Shown: piece by piece, positions 1-10,336 of the stretch | How the letters are laid out: the number at the start of each line of letters is the position of its first letter | How positions within the stretch are numbered: the stretch's first letter is position 1 | NCBI GenBank assembly: GCA_021502835.1 | Contig: JAKFGP010000060.1 | Span: 1-64,000, forward strand | Length of the DNA stretch: 64,000 bases | Source of the DNA: Streptomyces thinghirensis | GTDB taxonomy: Bacteria > Actinomycetota > Actinomycetia > Streptomycetales > Streptomycetaceae | Reading direction: 5' to 3' | Notes under the pieces: model-generated | Databases searched by the model: none | The model's input: only the letters and a program-made list of their open reading frames with translations | What the model was told of the DNA's origin: nothing | Translations under genes and position numbers: made by a program

Positions 1-11
1 CTCCTCTTAGA

Positions 12-48
12 GCTCTGGCTCTTGGGCATGCAACCCGCGAGCCAGAGC
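12..48. terminator. Stem-loop at left edge
   Basis: Perfect 10-bp inverted repeat (GCTCTGGCTC / GAGCCAGAGC) around a 17-nt loop. It lies about 60 bp upstream of the first gene. It most likely ends transcription of a gene left of the window, but a leader-RNA role cannot be excluded. Confidence 0.55.
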
Positions 49-106
49 GGTGCTTAGGTAAGGTCAGGGAGCATCATTGGCTCGTTTCACCCCAGGAGGC
101 CCCCGC

Positions 107-716
107 GTGGAGGTCCAGGAGACCCGCGTGCAGACCGACCGGGTCCTCACCATCCCGAACATCCTCAGCATGGCGCGCCTCGCCGGCGTACCGCTCTTCC
201 TGTGGCTGATCCTGCGGCCCGAGTTCGGCGGCCCGCAGAGTGACGGCTGGGCGCTGTTGGTACTGGCCCTGAGCGGAGTCAGTGACTACCTGGACGGGAA
301 GCTCGCGCGGCGCTGGAACCAGATCAGCCGCCTCGGCCGCCTCCTGGACCCCGCCGCCGACCGGCTTTACATTCTGTCCACTCTGGTGGGCCTCACCTGG
401 CGCGAGATTCTCCCGCTCTGGTTGACTCTTGTACTGCTTGCCCGGGAAGCGGTCCTGCTCGTGATGGTGGGCATCCTGCGACGCCACGGCTATCCGCCAC
501 CGCAGGTGAACTTCCTGGGGAAGGCCGCCACCTTCAACCTCATGTACGCCTTCCCGCTGCTTCTGCTCAGTGACGGAAGCGGGTGGATCGTCGTCACTCG
601 CCGCTGTTTTGGGATGGGCGTTCGCCGGGTGGGGTACAACCCTGTACTGGTGGGCAGGTGTTCTCTACGTGGTACAGGTCCGCCGTTTGGTCCGTGCGGA
701 CACCATGGCCGACTGA
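107..716 (+). CDS. CDP-alcohol phosphatidyltransferase (PgsA2-type)
   Basis: Integral membrane enzyme that transfers a phosphatidyl group from CDP-diacylglycerol to an alcohol in phospholipid synthesis. The family signature DG-x2-AR-x8-G-x3-D-x3-D is visible around residues 55-80 (DGKLARRWNQISRLGRLLDP), with hydrophobic segments on both sides. The GTG start is chosen because CAGGAGG lies at 93-99. The last 40 or so codons (GWAFAGWGTTLYWW to ADTMAD) are in another frame; one extra base near 599 explains this, giving about 202 residues. It heads a cluster matching mycobacterial Rv1822 (pgsA2) onward, so it may not be the main phosphatidylglycerophosphate synthase. The exact alcohol acceptor is not shown by the sequence. 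Confidence 0.85.
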
Positions 717-828
717 ACTCACCGATTGTGCGGCCCTCAGTGGCCGGATGGCCCCATGGCAAAAGTGCGGGACGCTGGTCGGGTGAAGTCGGTCAATCCG
801 TCGTCTCTTAGAGGAGGACGCTTCCGAC

Positions 829-3324
829 ATGAAGGCCGTCGTGATGGCTGGAGGCGAAGGCACGCGCCTTCGTCCCATGACCTCAAGCATGCCCAAGCCG
901 CTCCTGCCGGTGGCCAACCAGCCGATCATGGAGCACGTTCTGAGGCTGCTCAAAAGGCATGGGCTCAACGAGACCGTCGTCACCGTCCAGTTCCTGGCCT
1001 CGCTGGTCAAGAACTACTTCGGTGACGGCGAAGAGCTCGGAATGGAGCTCACCTACGCCAATGAGGAGAAGCCACTCGGTACCGCCGGAAGCGTCAAGAA
1101 CGCCGAGGAGGCGTTGAAGGACGATGCGTTCCTCGTTATTTCCGGCGATGCCCTGACTGACTTCGACCTCACCGACCTGATCAATTTCCACAAGGAAAAG
1201 TTGCGCTCGTCACCGTGTGTCTGACGCACGCGTGCCCAACCCCTGGAATTCGGCATCACCATCGTCGACGAGAGGGCAAGGTCGAGCAGTTCCTGGAGAA
1301 GCCGACCTGGGGTCAGGTCTTCTCGGGCACCGTGAACACCAGCGTATCTACGTCATGGAGCCCGAGGTATTCGACTACGTCGATCCCGACGTGCCCGTGG
1401 ACTGGTCCGGTGACGTCTTCCCGCAGCTGATGAAGGAAGGAAGCCCGTCTACAGCTACATCGCCGAGGGCTACTGGGAGGACGTCGGCACCCACGAGAGC
1501 TATGTGAAGGCCCAGGCCGACGTACTGGAGCCGCAAGGTCGACGTCGACATCGACGGCTTCGAGATCTCGCCCGGCGTCTGGGTGGCCGAGGGCGCCGAG
1601 TCCATCCCGACGCCGTGCTCCGCCGGGCCTCTACATCGGCGACTACGCCAAGGTCGAGGCCGGCGCCGAAATCCGGGAGCGCACGGTCGTCGGCTCCAAC
1701 GTCGTCGTGAAGAGCGGCGCCTTCCTGCACAAGGCCGTCGTGGCCGACAACGTGTACGTCGGGCCGCACAGCAACCTTCAGGGCTGTGTCGTCGGGAAGA
1801 ACACCGACATCATGCGTGCCGCGCGGATCGAGGACGGCGCGGTCATCGGGGACAGGATGCCTGGTCGGTGAAGAATCGATCATCCAGGGCAATGTCCGGG
1901 TGTACCCGTTCAAGACCATCGAGGCCGGTGCCTTCGTCAACACCTCGATCATCTGGGAGTCCCGGGGCCAGGCGCACCTCTTCGGCGCCCGAGGGGTGTC
2001 CGGCATCCTGAACAGTGGAGATCACGCCGGAACTGGCGGTGCGGCTGGCCGGCGCCTACGCACCACGTTGAAGAAGGGCTCAACCGTCACCACGGCCCGC
2101 GACCACTCCGCGGTGCCCGCGCGCTGAAGCGGGCGGTGATCTCCGCCCTGCAGGCCAGCGCCATCGACGTACGGGACCTGGAGAACGTACCTCTGCCCGT
2201 GGCGCAACGGCAGCAGACCGCGCGGGGCAGTGCCGGTGGGATCATGATCCGGACCACGCCCGGGGTGCCGGACTCCGTCGAGCATCATGTTCTTCGACGG
2301 ACAGGGTGCCGACCTGTCGCAGGGCAGCCAGCGCGGCTGGACCGGGTGTTCGCGCGGCAGGAGTACCGGCGGGCGTTCCAGGAAGATCGGGGACCTGCAC
2401 TTCCCGTCCAGCGTGTTCGACTCGTACCGGGTCGCTGCTGCGGAACATCGACATCACGGGGATCGCCAGATCCGGGCTCAAGGGTGGTCGTGGACGCGTC
2501 AGCGGCAGCTCGAGGACTGGTGCTGCCCAGCCTGCTCGAAGCTCGGTGTCGACTCGCTGACCATCAACCCGGGTCCTCGACGAGTCCAGGCCGACCGAGT
2601 CGGCCGACATGCGGCGGTCGGGGCTGGTGCGCCTCGGGGAGATCGTGGCGTCCTCCCGGGCCGCGTTCGGTGTGCGCTTCGACCCGGTCGGTGAGCGGCT
2701 GTCGCTCGTCGACGAGAAGGGCCGCATCATCGAGGACGACCGTGCGCTGCTGGTGATGCTCGACCTGATCGCGGCCGAGCGGCGCGAGTGGCCGGGTCGC
2801 GCTGCCGGTGACGACCACCAGGATCGCCGAGCAGGTGGCGGCCTACCACGGGACCCAGGTCGAGTGGACGACCACCTCGCCCGACGACCTGACGCGGGTC
2901 GGCGGTGAGGAAGGCGCGATCTTCGGCGGTGACGGCAAGGGCGGCTTCATCGTCCCGGAGTTCAGCGGCGTCTACGACGGTACGGCCGCCTTCGTGCGGC
3001 TGATCGGGCTGGTGGCGCGGACTCAGCTCACGCTGAGCCAGATCGACGCGCGGATCCGCAGGCGCATGTCCTGAAGCGTGATCTGGCGACTCCGTGGGCG
3101 GTCAAGGGCCTGGTCATGCGGCGGGTCGTCGAGGCGGCCGGAGACCGCTTCGTGGACACCACGGACGGCGTCCGCGTGGTGGAGAACCGACGGACGCTGG
3201 GTGATGGTGCTGCCCGATCCGGCCGAGGCGGTCACCCATCTGTGGGCCGAGGGTCCCGAGCGACGCGTCCGCGCAGGCGCTGCTCGACTGGGTGGTCGCG
3301 GTGGTGGACAGCGCGGGTCGTTAA
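829..3324 (+). CDS. Mannose-1-P guanylyltransferase-like / phosphomannomutase-like fusion
   Basis: The N-terminal nucleotidyltransferase domain has the pyrophosphorylase signature [11 protein letters not shown] at residues 8-18 and GDALTDFD near residue 105. Hexapeptide (left-handed beta-helix) repeats follow at about residues 250-400, then a phosphomannomutase-like domain to the end. Predicted role is sugar-nucleotide (GDP-mannose) supply for the envelope. The mutase half looks catalytically degenerate: the usual TASHNP phosphoserine loop reads RTTPGVPDS, and the metal loop DGDxDR reads [16 protein letters not shown] at 811-818 supports the ATG. About a dozen frame changes occur, beginning near 1200, but the span of 832 codons is an exact multiple of three, so they cancel. 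Confidence 0.85.
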
Positions 3325-3432
3325 GGGAACGTCGCACTCGTGCGTGCCGGACAAGTGTCCCCAAGGGGGCCTGTCCGGCACGCCGGTGCGGCCATTCGGA
3401 GGTAGTGGCCGTGGCGTGCGACGATGTGCGGC

Positions 3433-4327
3433 ATGCCGCAGCAACCCCCGTTCGGAGCACATTCACGCGGCCCGCGCGCCGGACGCGTCCATGTCCTTGC
3501 TCACCAACGTCATGGACCACAGCCTCGACGACGGATACGCCGAGGCCGCCGCGCGGAAGAAGGCCGAGGGCACCGGCGGGACTGCCAAGACCCTCCGTGC
3601 CAAGCTCGGACTGGCCGCCAGGCTGGTGATGGCCGCCCTAGGTCGTCACGGTCGGTGCGGCTCAGGCGCGAGTCGCGGCTCCGGCCGTCGCCAGGGGCGC
3701 GAAGAGCTCATCGACCGCATCGAGGGCGAGACCTCGACGGCCGACAAGCTCGAGGAGAGCGTCGACAAGCTGCGCCAGGACGTGAGCGCGCGGCAGCGCG
3801 GGGCGCTCGAGAAGAACGGCGACAGTGACCGCTCCGACCTGATGGGCGTCCTGTCGGGGGCGGTAGAGGTGCACGGCCCAGGTGTGAAACTCGTGGTGAA
3901 CGACGCCAAGGACACGGGCACGGGCGGTGACGGGCGGCCGCGTGGCACCTCCGGGTTCTCCGACACAGGCCGGGTACGGGACCGGGACATGCAGCGCGTG
4001 GTCAACGGGCTGTGGGAGTCGGGGGCCGAGGCGATCTCCATCAACGGGCAGCGGCTGACGGCGCTGTCGCGATCAGGCCGCGGGGGACGCGATACTGGTC
4101 GACAACAGGCCCGCTGGTGCCGCCGTACACGGTGCTCGCGGTGGGGGGACGGCGACGGGCTCAGCGCTCGGTTCCAGGACAGTGTCGACGGGCTGTACCT
4201 GCATGCCCTCCAGGAGAACTACGGCATCCGGACCGCCATCTCCGTCGCGGACGACCTCGAGCTGCCGGCCGCGACGAGCGTGATCGTACGAACAGCACAG
4301 CCGATAACCGAGAAGGGCACATCGTGA
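3433..4327 (+). CDS. DUF881 membrane protein (first copy)
   Basis: Reconstructed product is about 297 residues: a polar N-terminus, one transmembrane helix near residues 55-75 (LGLAAGLVMAAL followed by VTVGAAQA), a coiled-coil stretch (DKLEESVDKLRQDV) and the extracytoplasmic DUF881 domain with GAVEVHGPGVKL and WESGAEAISINGQRL. Function is unknown; the family sits beside sbp in actinobacteria and resembles divisome or envelope bitopic proteins. The ATG at 3433 has no clear ribosome site; ATG 3491 (MSLLTNVMD) is an alternative. Frame changes near 3445, 3490, 3630-3700, 4075 and 4150. The stop overlaps the next start as GTGA, implying translational coupling. Confidence 0.8.
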
Positions 4328-4659
4328 TCGCCGTACTGGGCTCGTCGTGGGAGTCGTGGCCGGCCTGTTGGTCCGGCCCGAGGTGCCGGCGGCCGTCGAG
4401 CCTTATCTGCCACTTCGCCGTCGTGGCGGCGCTCGACGCCGTCTTCGGTGGTCTGCGGGCCATGCTCGACGGCATCTTCGACGACAAGGTCTTCGTGGTG
4501 TCGTTCCTGTCGAACGTGGTCGTACGACTGCACTGATCGTGTTCCTGGGCGACAAGTTGGGTGTCGGGGCCCGACTATCCACCGGCGTGGTGGTCGTCCT
4601 CAGTATCCGGATCTTCTCCAACGCCGCCGGCGATCCGACGCCACGTCTTCCGGGCGTGA
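4324..4659 (+). CDS. sbp: Small basic protein, DUF1290 (sbp)
   Basis: A 111-residue, almost wholly hydrophobic membrane protein with three predicted transmembrane segments. Readable pieces are LVVGVVAGLLVRPEVP, VVAALDAVFGGLRAMLDGIF and FLSNVVVAALIVFLGDKLG, ending in a basic IRRHVFRA tail. This matches DUF1290, called small basic protein in actinobacteria and firmicutes; its function is unknown. It starts inside the stop of the first DUF881 gene and is followed 5 bp later by the second, so the three are surely one operon and may form a membrane complex. The frame shifts several times, but the length is an exact multiple of three. Confidence 0.82.
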
Positions 4660-4664
4660 GGCCG

Positions 4665-5552
4665 ATGAGCGACCACGACGAGGCAGAGCGCGAACAAGGC
4701 TGCGCACGGAGCTGCCCGACGAGGTGCCGGCGGCATCGTCGGCGGAGTCCCAGGCGGCGGAGTCCCGGGCGGCCGAGGCGCCCGGCCGCCGACGCCCCGG
4801 CCGAGGAGCGACCAGGCGGCGGTCCGATCCGGAGCCGGGACTGACCGGTAGGCAGCGGCTCTTCAAGGGGCTGTGGCCGCCGCGCCTCACCCAGGCCCAA
4901 CTCATCGTCGCCCTGCTCCTGTTCGGCCTCGGCTACGGCCTGGCGGTCCAGGTGGCGTCGAACAGCGACAGCGACGGCGCGCTGCGTGGCGCCCGGCAGG
5001 GAGGATCTGGTCCGCATCCTCGATGAACTGGACGACCGCACTCCAGCGTCTTGAAGACGAGAAGCAGGGCCTCGAGAAGCAGCGCGACGAGGATTGGAGA
5101 ACAGCTCCGACCAGGCGGAAGAGGCTCATGAAGCAGGGCCCGCTCGAGGCGGGGCGGCGGCCTCGGCATTCTCGCGGGCACCGTGGCCGCGCAGGGGCCC
5201 AGTATCACGGTGACGATCGAGGACAGCGACGGGGGCGGTCGAAGGGCGGACATGCTGCTCGACGCGCATACAGGAAGCTGCGCGCGGCGGGCGCGGAGGC
5301 GATCAGGTGAACGGCGTACGGGTGGTCGCCGGCACGTACCTCACGGACTCCGACGAGACCGTGAGCGTCGACGGGAACAAGATCAACGCGCCCTATCGTT
5401 TCCAGGTCATCGGCAAGCCGCAGGACCTCGAACCGGCTCTCAACATTCCTGGAGGTGTCGTGCAGACTCTGGAAAAGGAACAGGCCACCGTTACCGTTGA
5501 GCGGTCGAGCAAGATCGTCGTGGACGCCTTGCGGGCAAGTGAAGCGGCCTGA
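4665..5552 (+). CDS. DUF881 membrane protein (second copy)
   Basis: About 295 residues: a charged Ala/Glu/Arg-rich cytoplasmic N-terminus, one transmembrane helix (AQLIVALLLFGLGYGLAVQV), a coiled coil (RLEDEKQGLEKQRDELE) and a DUF881 domain with GTVAAQGPSITVTIEDSDG, LRAAGAEAIQVNGVRV and INAPYRFQVIGKP. It is a paralogue of the gene two upstream; the DUF881-DUF1290-DUF881 sandwich is characteristic of actinobacteria. Frame changes near 4695, 4800, 4990, 5035, 5090-5140 and 5235-5300 cancel over 888 bp. No biochemical role can be read from the sequence. Confidence 0.82.
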
Positions 5553-5767
5553 GCTACGCTCGGTCGTCCTCCCAGTGAACCGGCGGTGCATGGGGGTCGA
5601 CCGGCGAGTGCATGAGGTTGCGGGGGGTCGGCGCACCGATTGGGTGGTGCGTGGTGGAAACTGTCTGGTGGAGACGGACGTTGTGAAGGTGTCCGGGTCG
5701 GTCAGTACGGTCAGTCAGGGTTCGTCCTGCCCCACGGGCGGGTCTGTTTCGGTCAAGGGAATCGCCC
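5553..5767 (+). promoter_or_regulatory. Intergenic leader of the FHA gene
   Basis: A 215-bp gap that is richer in T than its surroundings, with short direct repeats (GGTCGGTCAGTACGGTCAGTCAGG read in parts at 5698-5719) and AAGGGA at 5755-5760 seven bases before the next GTG. It probably holds the promoter of the FHA-MerR section. I could not assign -35 and -10 boxes with confidence. Confidence 0.35.
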
Positions 5768-6590
5768 GTGAAGTTGTTTGCGAAGTTGTTCGGCAAGAGC
5801 GCGCGAGAGGTCGCGAGAACGCGACCGCTCGCCATCGGGCGCAGCTCTGATGCGGAGGGCGGGCGCCCGATGTTCCGGGACCAGGTGGCTGGTCCGGGCG
5901 GTGGCATTTCCGGTGGTCAGGGCGCGCCGTCTGTTGACCCTGCGCAGTCCGGCGACACAGGTTTCGGGCAACCGTCAACTACGGGTGGAGGGTTTGCCCC
6001 CGGTCCGTACGCGTCGAACGCCCCGGCGGGGCAGCCGCGGCAGGAGGATCCGTCCATGTCGGCCCTGGTGTGTACGAGGTGCGGTAACCGCAACGCGGAG
6101 AACAGCCGCTTCTGCTCCAACTGCGGCGCGCCGCTGCGTGCCGGGGCGGTTCCGGAGCGTGCGTCCGAGACGACCTCCACGATCTCCATCTCCGGCCTGG
6201 AGGCGTACGACGCCGAGGTCACCGGCCAGACGGCGATGCCGGCGCTCTCCCGAGGCGCAGGCGGCGGTCGACGCGCTGCCGCTCGGCTCGGCGCTCCTGG
6301 TCGTGCGCCGCGGTCCGAACTCCGGCAGCCGTTTCCTGCTGGACGGTGAGCTGACCACCGCCGGGCGTCATCCGCAGAGCGACATCTTCCTGGACGACGT
6401 GACGGTCTCGCGCCGGCACGTGGAGTTCCGCCGCAGTCCGGACGGGTCGTTCACGGTGGCCGACGTCGGCAGCCTGAACGGCACGTACGTCAACCGCGAG
6501 CGCATCGACCAGGTCGCCCTGTCGAACGGTGACGAGGTGCAGATCGGCAAGTACCGGCTGGTCTTCTACGCGAGCCAGCGGGGTTGCTGA
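5768..6590 (+). CDS. garA: Zinc-ribbon FHA-domain protein (GarA/OdhI type)
   Basis: About 273 residues. A Gly/Pro-rich leader is followed by a zinc ribbon with two CxxC pairs (CTRCGNRNAENSRFCSNCG, residues 102-120), a linker with a Thr-rich segment (ETTSTISIS), and a C-terminal FHA domain (TAGRHPQSDIFLDDVTVSRRH, then SLNGTYVN and GDEVQIGKYRLVF). FHA domains bind phosphothreonine. The mycobacterial and corynebacterial homologues inhibit 2-oxoglutarate dehydrogenase unless phosphorylated on a Thr near the N-terminus; whether this long-leader form does the same is inference. One extra base near 6250 splits the frame. Ribosome site AAGGGA precedes the GTG. Confidence 0.85.
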
Positions 6591-6632
6591 CCCGCCCCCG
6601 GGCACCGCCCGGGGAACCTCCAGGGAAGGTCC

Positions 6633-7371
6633 ATGCTTCAAACACCGAGCGGCGGTGCCGGGCACGGCACGCGCCGCCACGGACAGTGGGCTGATGAGCA
6701 TCGGCGCCGTGCTGAACGCGCTGCGTGACGAGTTCCCCGACGTCACCATCTCCAAGATCCGCTTTCTGGAGTCGGAAGGCCTCGTCGAGCCGCGGCGGAC
6801 CCCGGCCGGGTACCGTAAGTTCAGCGCACACGACGTGGAGCGCCTCGGCCAGGTGCTGCGCATGCAGCGGGACCACTATCTGCCGCTGAAGGTGATTCGG
6901 GAGCACCTGGACGCGATGGAACGCGGCGAGGCCGTGCCGTTGCCGACGCTGGGCCGGCAGCGGGACGGGGGAGGCCGTACCGGAGCCCTCCGAGGGACCC
7001 ACGGCGGCCCGGATCGGGCGGGACGAGCTGCTCGCCGCGGCCCGGATCGGCGACCAGGAGCTGAAGGAGTGGGAGTCGTACGGGCTCCTCGCTCCGCTGC
7101 CCGACGGGGCGTACGACGCCGAGGCGGTCACCGTGGCCTCACTGGTGGTGGAGCTGGGGCGGTTCGGTATCGAGCCGCGCACCTGCGGGTGATGAAGGCC
7201 GCCGCCGACCGAGAGGCCGGGCTCGTGGATCAGGTGGTGGCGCCGTTGAAGCGTCACCGCAACCCCCAGACCAGGGCACACGCGGAAGCCCGTACCAAGG
7301 AGCTGGCGGGGCTGGCGGTGAAGCTGCACGCGGCGCTGGTGCAGACCGCCCTCGGCGTGCGGCTGCCCTGA
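6633..7371 (+). CDS. MerR-family regulator (FtsR type)
   Basis: The DNA-binding helix-turn-helix is clear: MSIGAVLNALRDEFPDVTIS and then KIRFLESEGLVEPRRTPAGY. The C-terminal half is all-helical (IGRDELLAAARIGDQELKEW; LRVMKAAADREAGLVDQVV). Synteny next to garA matches Rv1828 and the corynebacterial FtsR, an activator of ftsZ. The ATG at 6633 (MLQTPSGGAGHGT) is preferred because AGGGAAGG lies just upstream; it needs one frame correction near 6672, and ATG 6694 is the fallback start. Other shifts are near 6965 and 7180. Expected length is about 245 residues. Confidence 0.82.
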
Positions 7372-7455
7372 AACGGGCGTGCCCGGAGCCCCGAACGCCC
7401 ACCCCGACCCCGGCCCGACTACCCAAATGTCCCGGGCACGGCCTAGGGTTGCTGT

Positions 7456-7930
7456 GTGAACGAGCTCGATGTCGTAGGTGTCCGGGTCGAGATGCCCTCC
7501 AACCAACCGATCGTGCTGCTGCGCGAGGTGGGGGGCGACCGTTACCTCCCCATCTGGATCGGGCCGGGGAGGCGACGGCGATCGCCTTCGCCCAGCAGGG
7601 CATGGCTCCCGCACGGCCGCTGACCCACGACCTGTTCAAGGACGTGCTGGAAGCCGTCGGCCAGGAGAGCTCACGGAAGTACGCATCACGGACCTGCGTG
7701 ACGGGGTCTTCTACGCCGAGCTGGTCTTCGCGAGCGGCGTCGAGGTGAGTGCCCGGCCGTCCGACGCCATAGCGCTGGCCCTGCGCACCGGAACGCCGAT
7801 CTACGGCAGTGACACGGTGCTCGACGACGCCGGCATCGCCATCCCGGACGAGCAGGAGGACGAGGTGGAGAAGTTCCGCGAGTTCCTCGACCAGATCTCG
7901 CCGGAGGACTTCGGGACCAGTAACCAGTGA
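7456..7930 (+). CDS. Bifunctional nuclease family protein (DUF151)
   Basis: About 157 residues beginning MNELDVVGVRVEMPSNQPIV, with the family-typical RYLPIWIGPGEATAIAFA, RPLTHDLFKDVLEAVG, VRITDLRDGVFYAEL and SARPSDAIALALR. DUF151 proteins include plant bifunctional nucleases and a Thermotoga structure; the bacterial role is not settled. The acidic C-terminus ends in SPEDFGTSNQ. A lost base near 7566 and two gained near 7665 account for the frame. Position between two MerR genes is the same as Rv1829. Confidence 0.85.
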
Positions 7931-8122
7931 GGCGCGGGGACCGGAGCGGTCCAGGGTGCCGTGCCGCCCCTTTTCGGGCACATTCGGCTAGCCTTTCCCG
8001 CGGTTGGGTACGCGAAACCACTCGTAGGGTGATTATCACTCGGCGTGCCGAGTGTGGCGATCGTTGACGCACCCTTGGTGACTGCCTACCGTCGAGGAGG
8101 CAGGTCAAGGACGGAGGTCGGC

Positions 8123-8806
8123 GTGAGAATCAGCGGCGACGGTACGGCTGGGGGTGGCCCCGGGCAGAGCCTCGGGGCAGCGGTCCGTACCCTCCCACGA
8201 GCTCTCGGCTCCGCGCCGGCGGGGGCACCCCCAGCACGGTGTGGCGGCCGACCCTGTTCCTGCAGCGACCGGCTGCCGTCCCGAGCAGCGGAGGGGCGAC
8301 GTCCATGACGTCCGAGCAGATCGGCTACCGCGGGCCGACGGCCTGCGCGGCCTGCCGGTATCACCTACCGGCAGCTCGACTACTGGGCTCGTACGGGCCT
8401 GGTCGAGCCCAGTGTGAGACCCGCGCACGGCTCCGGGACGCAGCGCCTGTACAGCTTCCGCGACGTGGTCGTGCTGAAGATCGTCAAGCGCTTCCTCGAC
8501 ACCGGTGTGTCACTGCAGAACATCCGCACCGCCGTCCAGCATCTCCGGGAGCGCGGATTCCGCGACCTGGAGCGGATGACGCTGATGAGTGACGGGGCCA
8601 CGGTCCACGAGTGCACCTCGCCCGACGAGGTGCACGCCCTGCTCCAGGGCGGTCAGGGCATCTTCGGGATCGCCGTCGGCGTGGTCTGGCGGGATGTGGA
8701 GAGCGCGCTGTCGCAGCTGCACGGGGAGCGGATCGACACGGGGGAGACCCTGGTCGGACACAATCCGGCGGACGAGCTGGCGCGGCGGCGCAACCGGGCG
8801 GTCTGA
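8123..8806 (+). CDS. MerR-family regulator (Rv1830 type)
   Basis: The core from ATG 8305 reads MTSEQIGYRGPTACAAAG and then ITYRQLDYWARTGLVEPSV, a winged HTH. It continues with a helical domain (VVLKIVKRFLDTGVSLQNIR) and ends GETLVGHNPADELARRRNRAV read in parts. The mycobacterial homologue is an essential-region regulator of unknown target. I place the start at GTG 8123 because ACGGAGGTC precedes it. The leader 8123-8304 is frame-broken and carries a hairpin-like stretch related to a Streptomyces dispersed repeat, so ATG 8305 may be the true start. A further change lies near 8355. Confidence 0.75.
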
Positions 8807-8877
8807 ACACCGTCGAACTCGGCACACACCTGTGCTCGGACGGGGCATTGTCAGTGGCGTAGGGCAGCATCGGAGAT

Positions 8878-10291
8878 GTGAGAACCGCGCCCACGATCCT
8901 GCATCTCGACATGGATGCCTTCTTCGCCTCGGTGGAGCAGGCGTCCAAGCCGAGCCTGCGCGGGAAGGCCGTCGTGGTGGGCGGCCTCGGACCGCGCGGT
9001 GTGGTCGCCACCTGCTCGTACGAGGCGCGGGTCTTGAGTCCACTCGGCGATGCCCATGGGCCAGGCCCGGCGGCTGGCACCCAACGCCGCGTATCTGGTC
9101 CCGCGCTTCGAGCTCTACCGGTCGATCAGCGAGCAGGTGATGCGGCTGCTGCGCGGCCTGTCGCCGCTGGTGGAGCCGCTGAGCCTGGACGAGGCCTTCG
9201 TGGACCTGGAGGCCGGCGGGGCGGCCTGGGACGCGGCGTCGGCGCGGCTGGCCGGCACCAAGCTGCGTACGGACATCCGCGCCGTCACCGGCCTCACCGG
9301 TTCCGTGGGGCTGGCCGCCTCCAAGATGCTCGCCAAGATCGCCTCGAGGAGGCCAAACCCGACGGGCTGGTCCTGATCCCGCCGGGGACGGAGCGGGCCA
9401 TGCTGGAGCCGATGACCGTGCGGACGCTGCCCGGCGTGGGACCGGCCACGGGAGACCATCTGCGGCGGGCCGGGATCACCACGGTGGGCGACATCGCCGA
9501 GGCGGGCGAGGACGAGCTCGTACGGCTGCTGGGCAAGGCGCACGGGCACGCCCTGTACGCCATGGCCCTGGCCCTCGACGAGCGACCCGTGGTGGCCGAG
9601 CGGGAGACCAAGTCGGTGTCGGTCGAGGACACCTACGACGTGGACATCCACGACCGGGTGCGGGTCGGTGTGGAGGTGGGGCGGCTGGCCGACCGGTGCG
9701 TGCGGCGGTTGCGCGGCTCCGGGCTGTCCGGGCGGACCATCGTGCTCAAGGTGCGCAGGTACGACTTCTCCACCCTGACGCGCTCCGAGAGCGCTGCGCG
9801 GGCCCACGGACGACCCGGGGTGGTGCGGGAGGCCGCGGCCCGGCTGCTGGACTCCGTGGACACCACAGGCGGCGTGCGGCTGCTCGGGGTCGGCGTCAGC
9901 GGGCTCGCCGACTACACGCAGGAGGACCTGTTCGCACAGGCGGCGGGGGGAGCGGGTCGACGAAGTCGCCGAGGAGCCCGAGGCCGAGCCCGTCCAGGAG
10001 GACCGGCCGGCCCCCGCCCCCGAGCGCCGGTGGCCGTCGGGGCACGACGTTCGGCACGTGGAGTACGGGCACGGGTGGGTGCAGGGCAGCGGGCTGGGGC
10101 GGGTGACCGTGCGGTTCGAGACGCCGTACTCGGAGACCGGCCGGGTGCGGACCTTCCCGGTGGACGACCCGGACCTGACGCCGGCGGAACTGCTGCCGCT
10201 GGTCCCGGCCGTGCCGCGAAGACCCGGGGAGGGCGGGCCGACGACCACGGAGGCCGGCCCGGAGGGGTCGGCGCGTCTGGCCCCCGGCTAG
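8878..10291 (+). CDS. dinB: DNA polymerase IV (Y-family) with C-terminal extension
   Basis: Translesion polymerase. The N-terminus [14 protein letters not shown] carries the first metal-binding Asp, [10 protein letters not shown] the catalytic Asp-Glu pair, followed by [17 protein letters not shown] and the HhH thumb ([18 protein letters not shown]). The little-finger domain runs through [13 protein letters not shown] to about residue 350. A 110-residue tail follows: an acidic Pro/Glu linker, then [20 protein letters not shown] and [18 protein letters not shown], which looks like a separate small beta domain. Frame changes near 9035, 9345, 9790 and 9945. Span minus one base gives 471 residues. 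Confidence 0.9.
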
Positions 10292-10336
10292 GACCGCGCC
10301 CTGTCCGGCGGATCAGGTCGCAGGAGGCCGGCGGCG

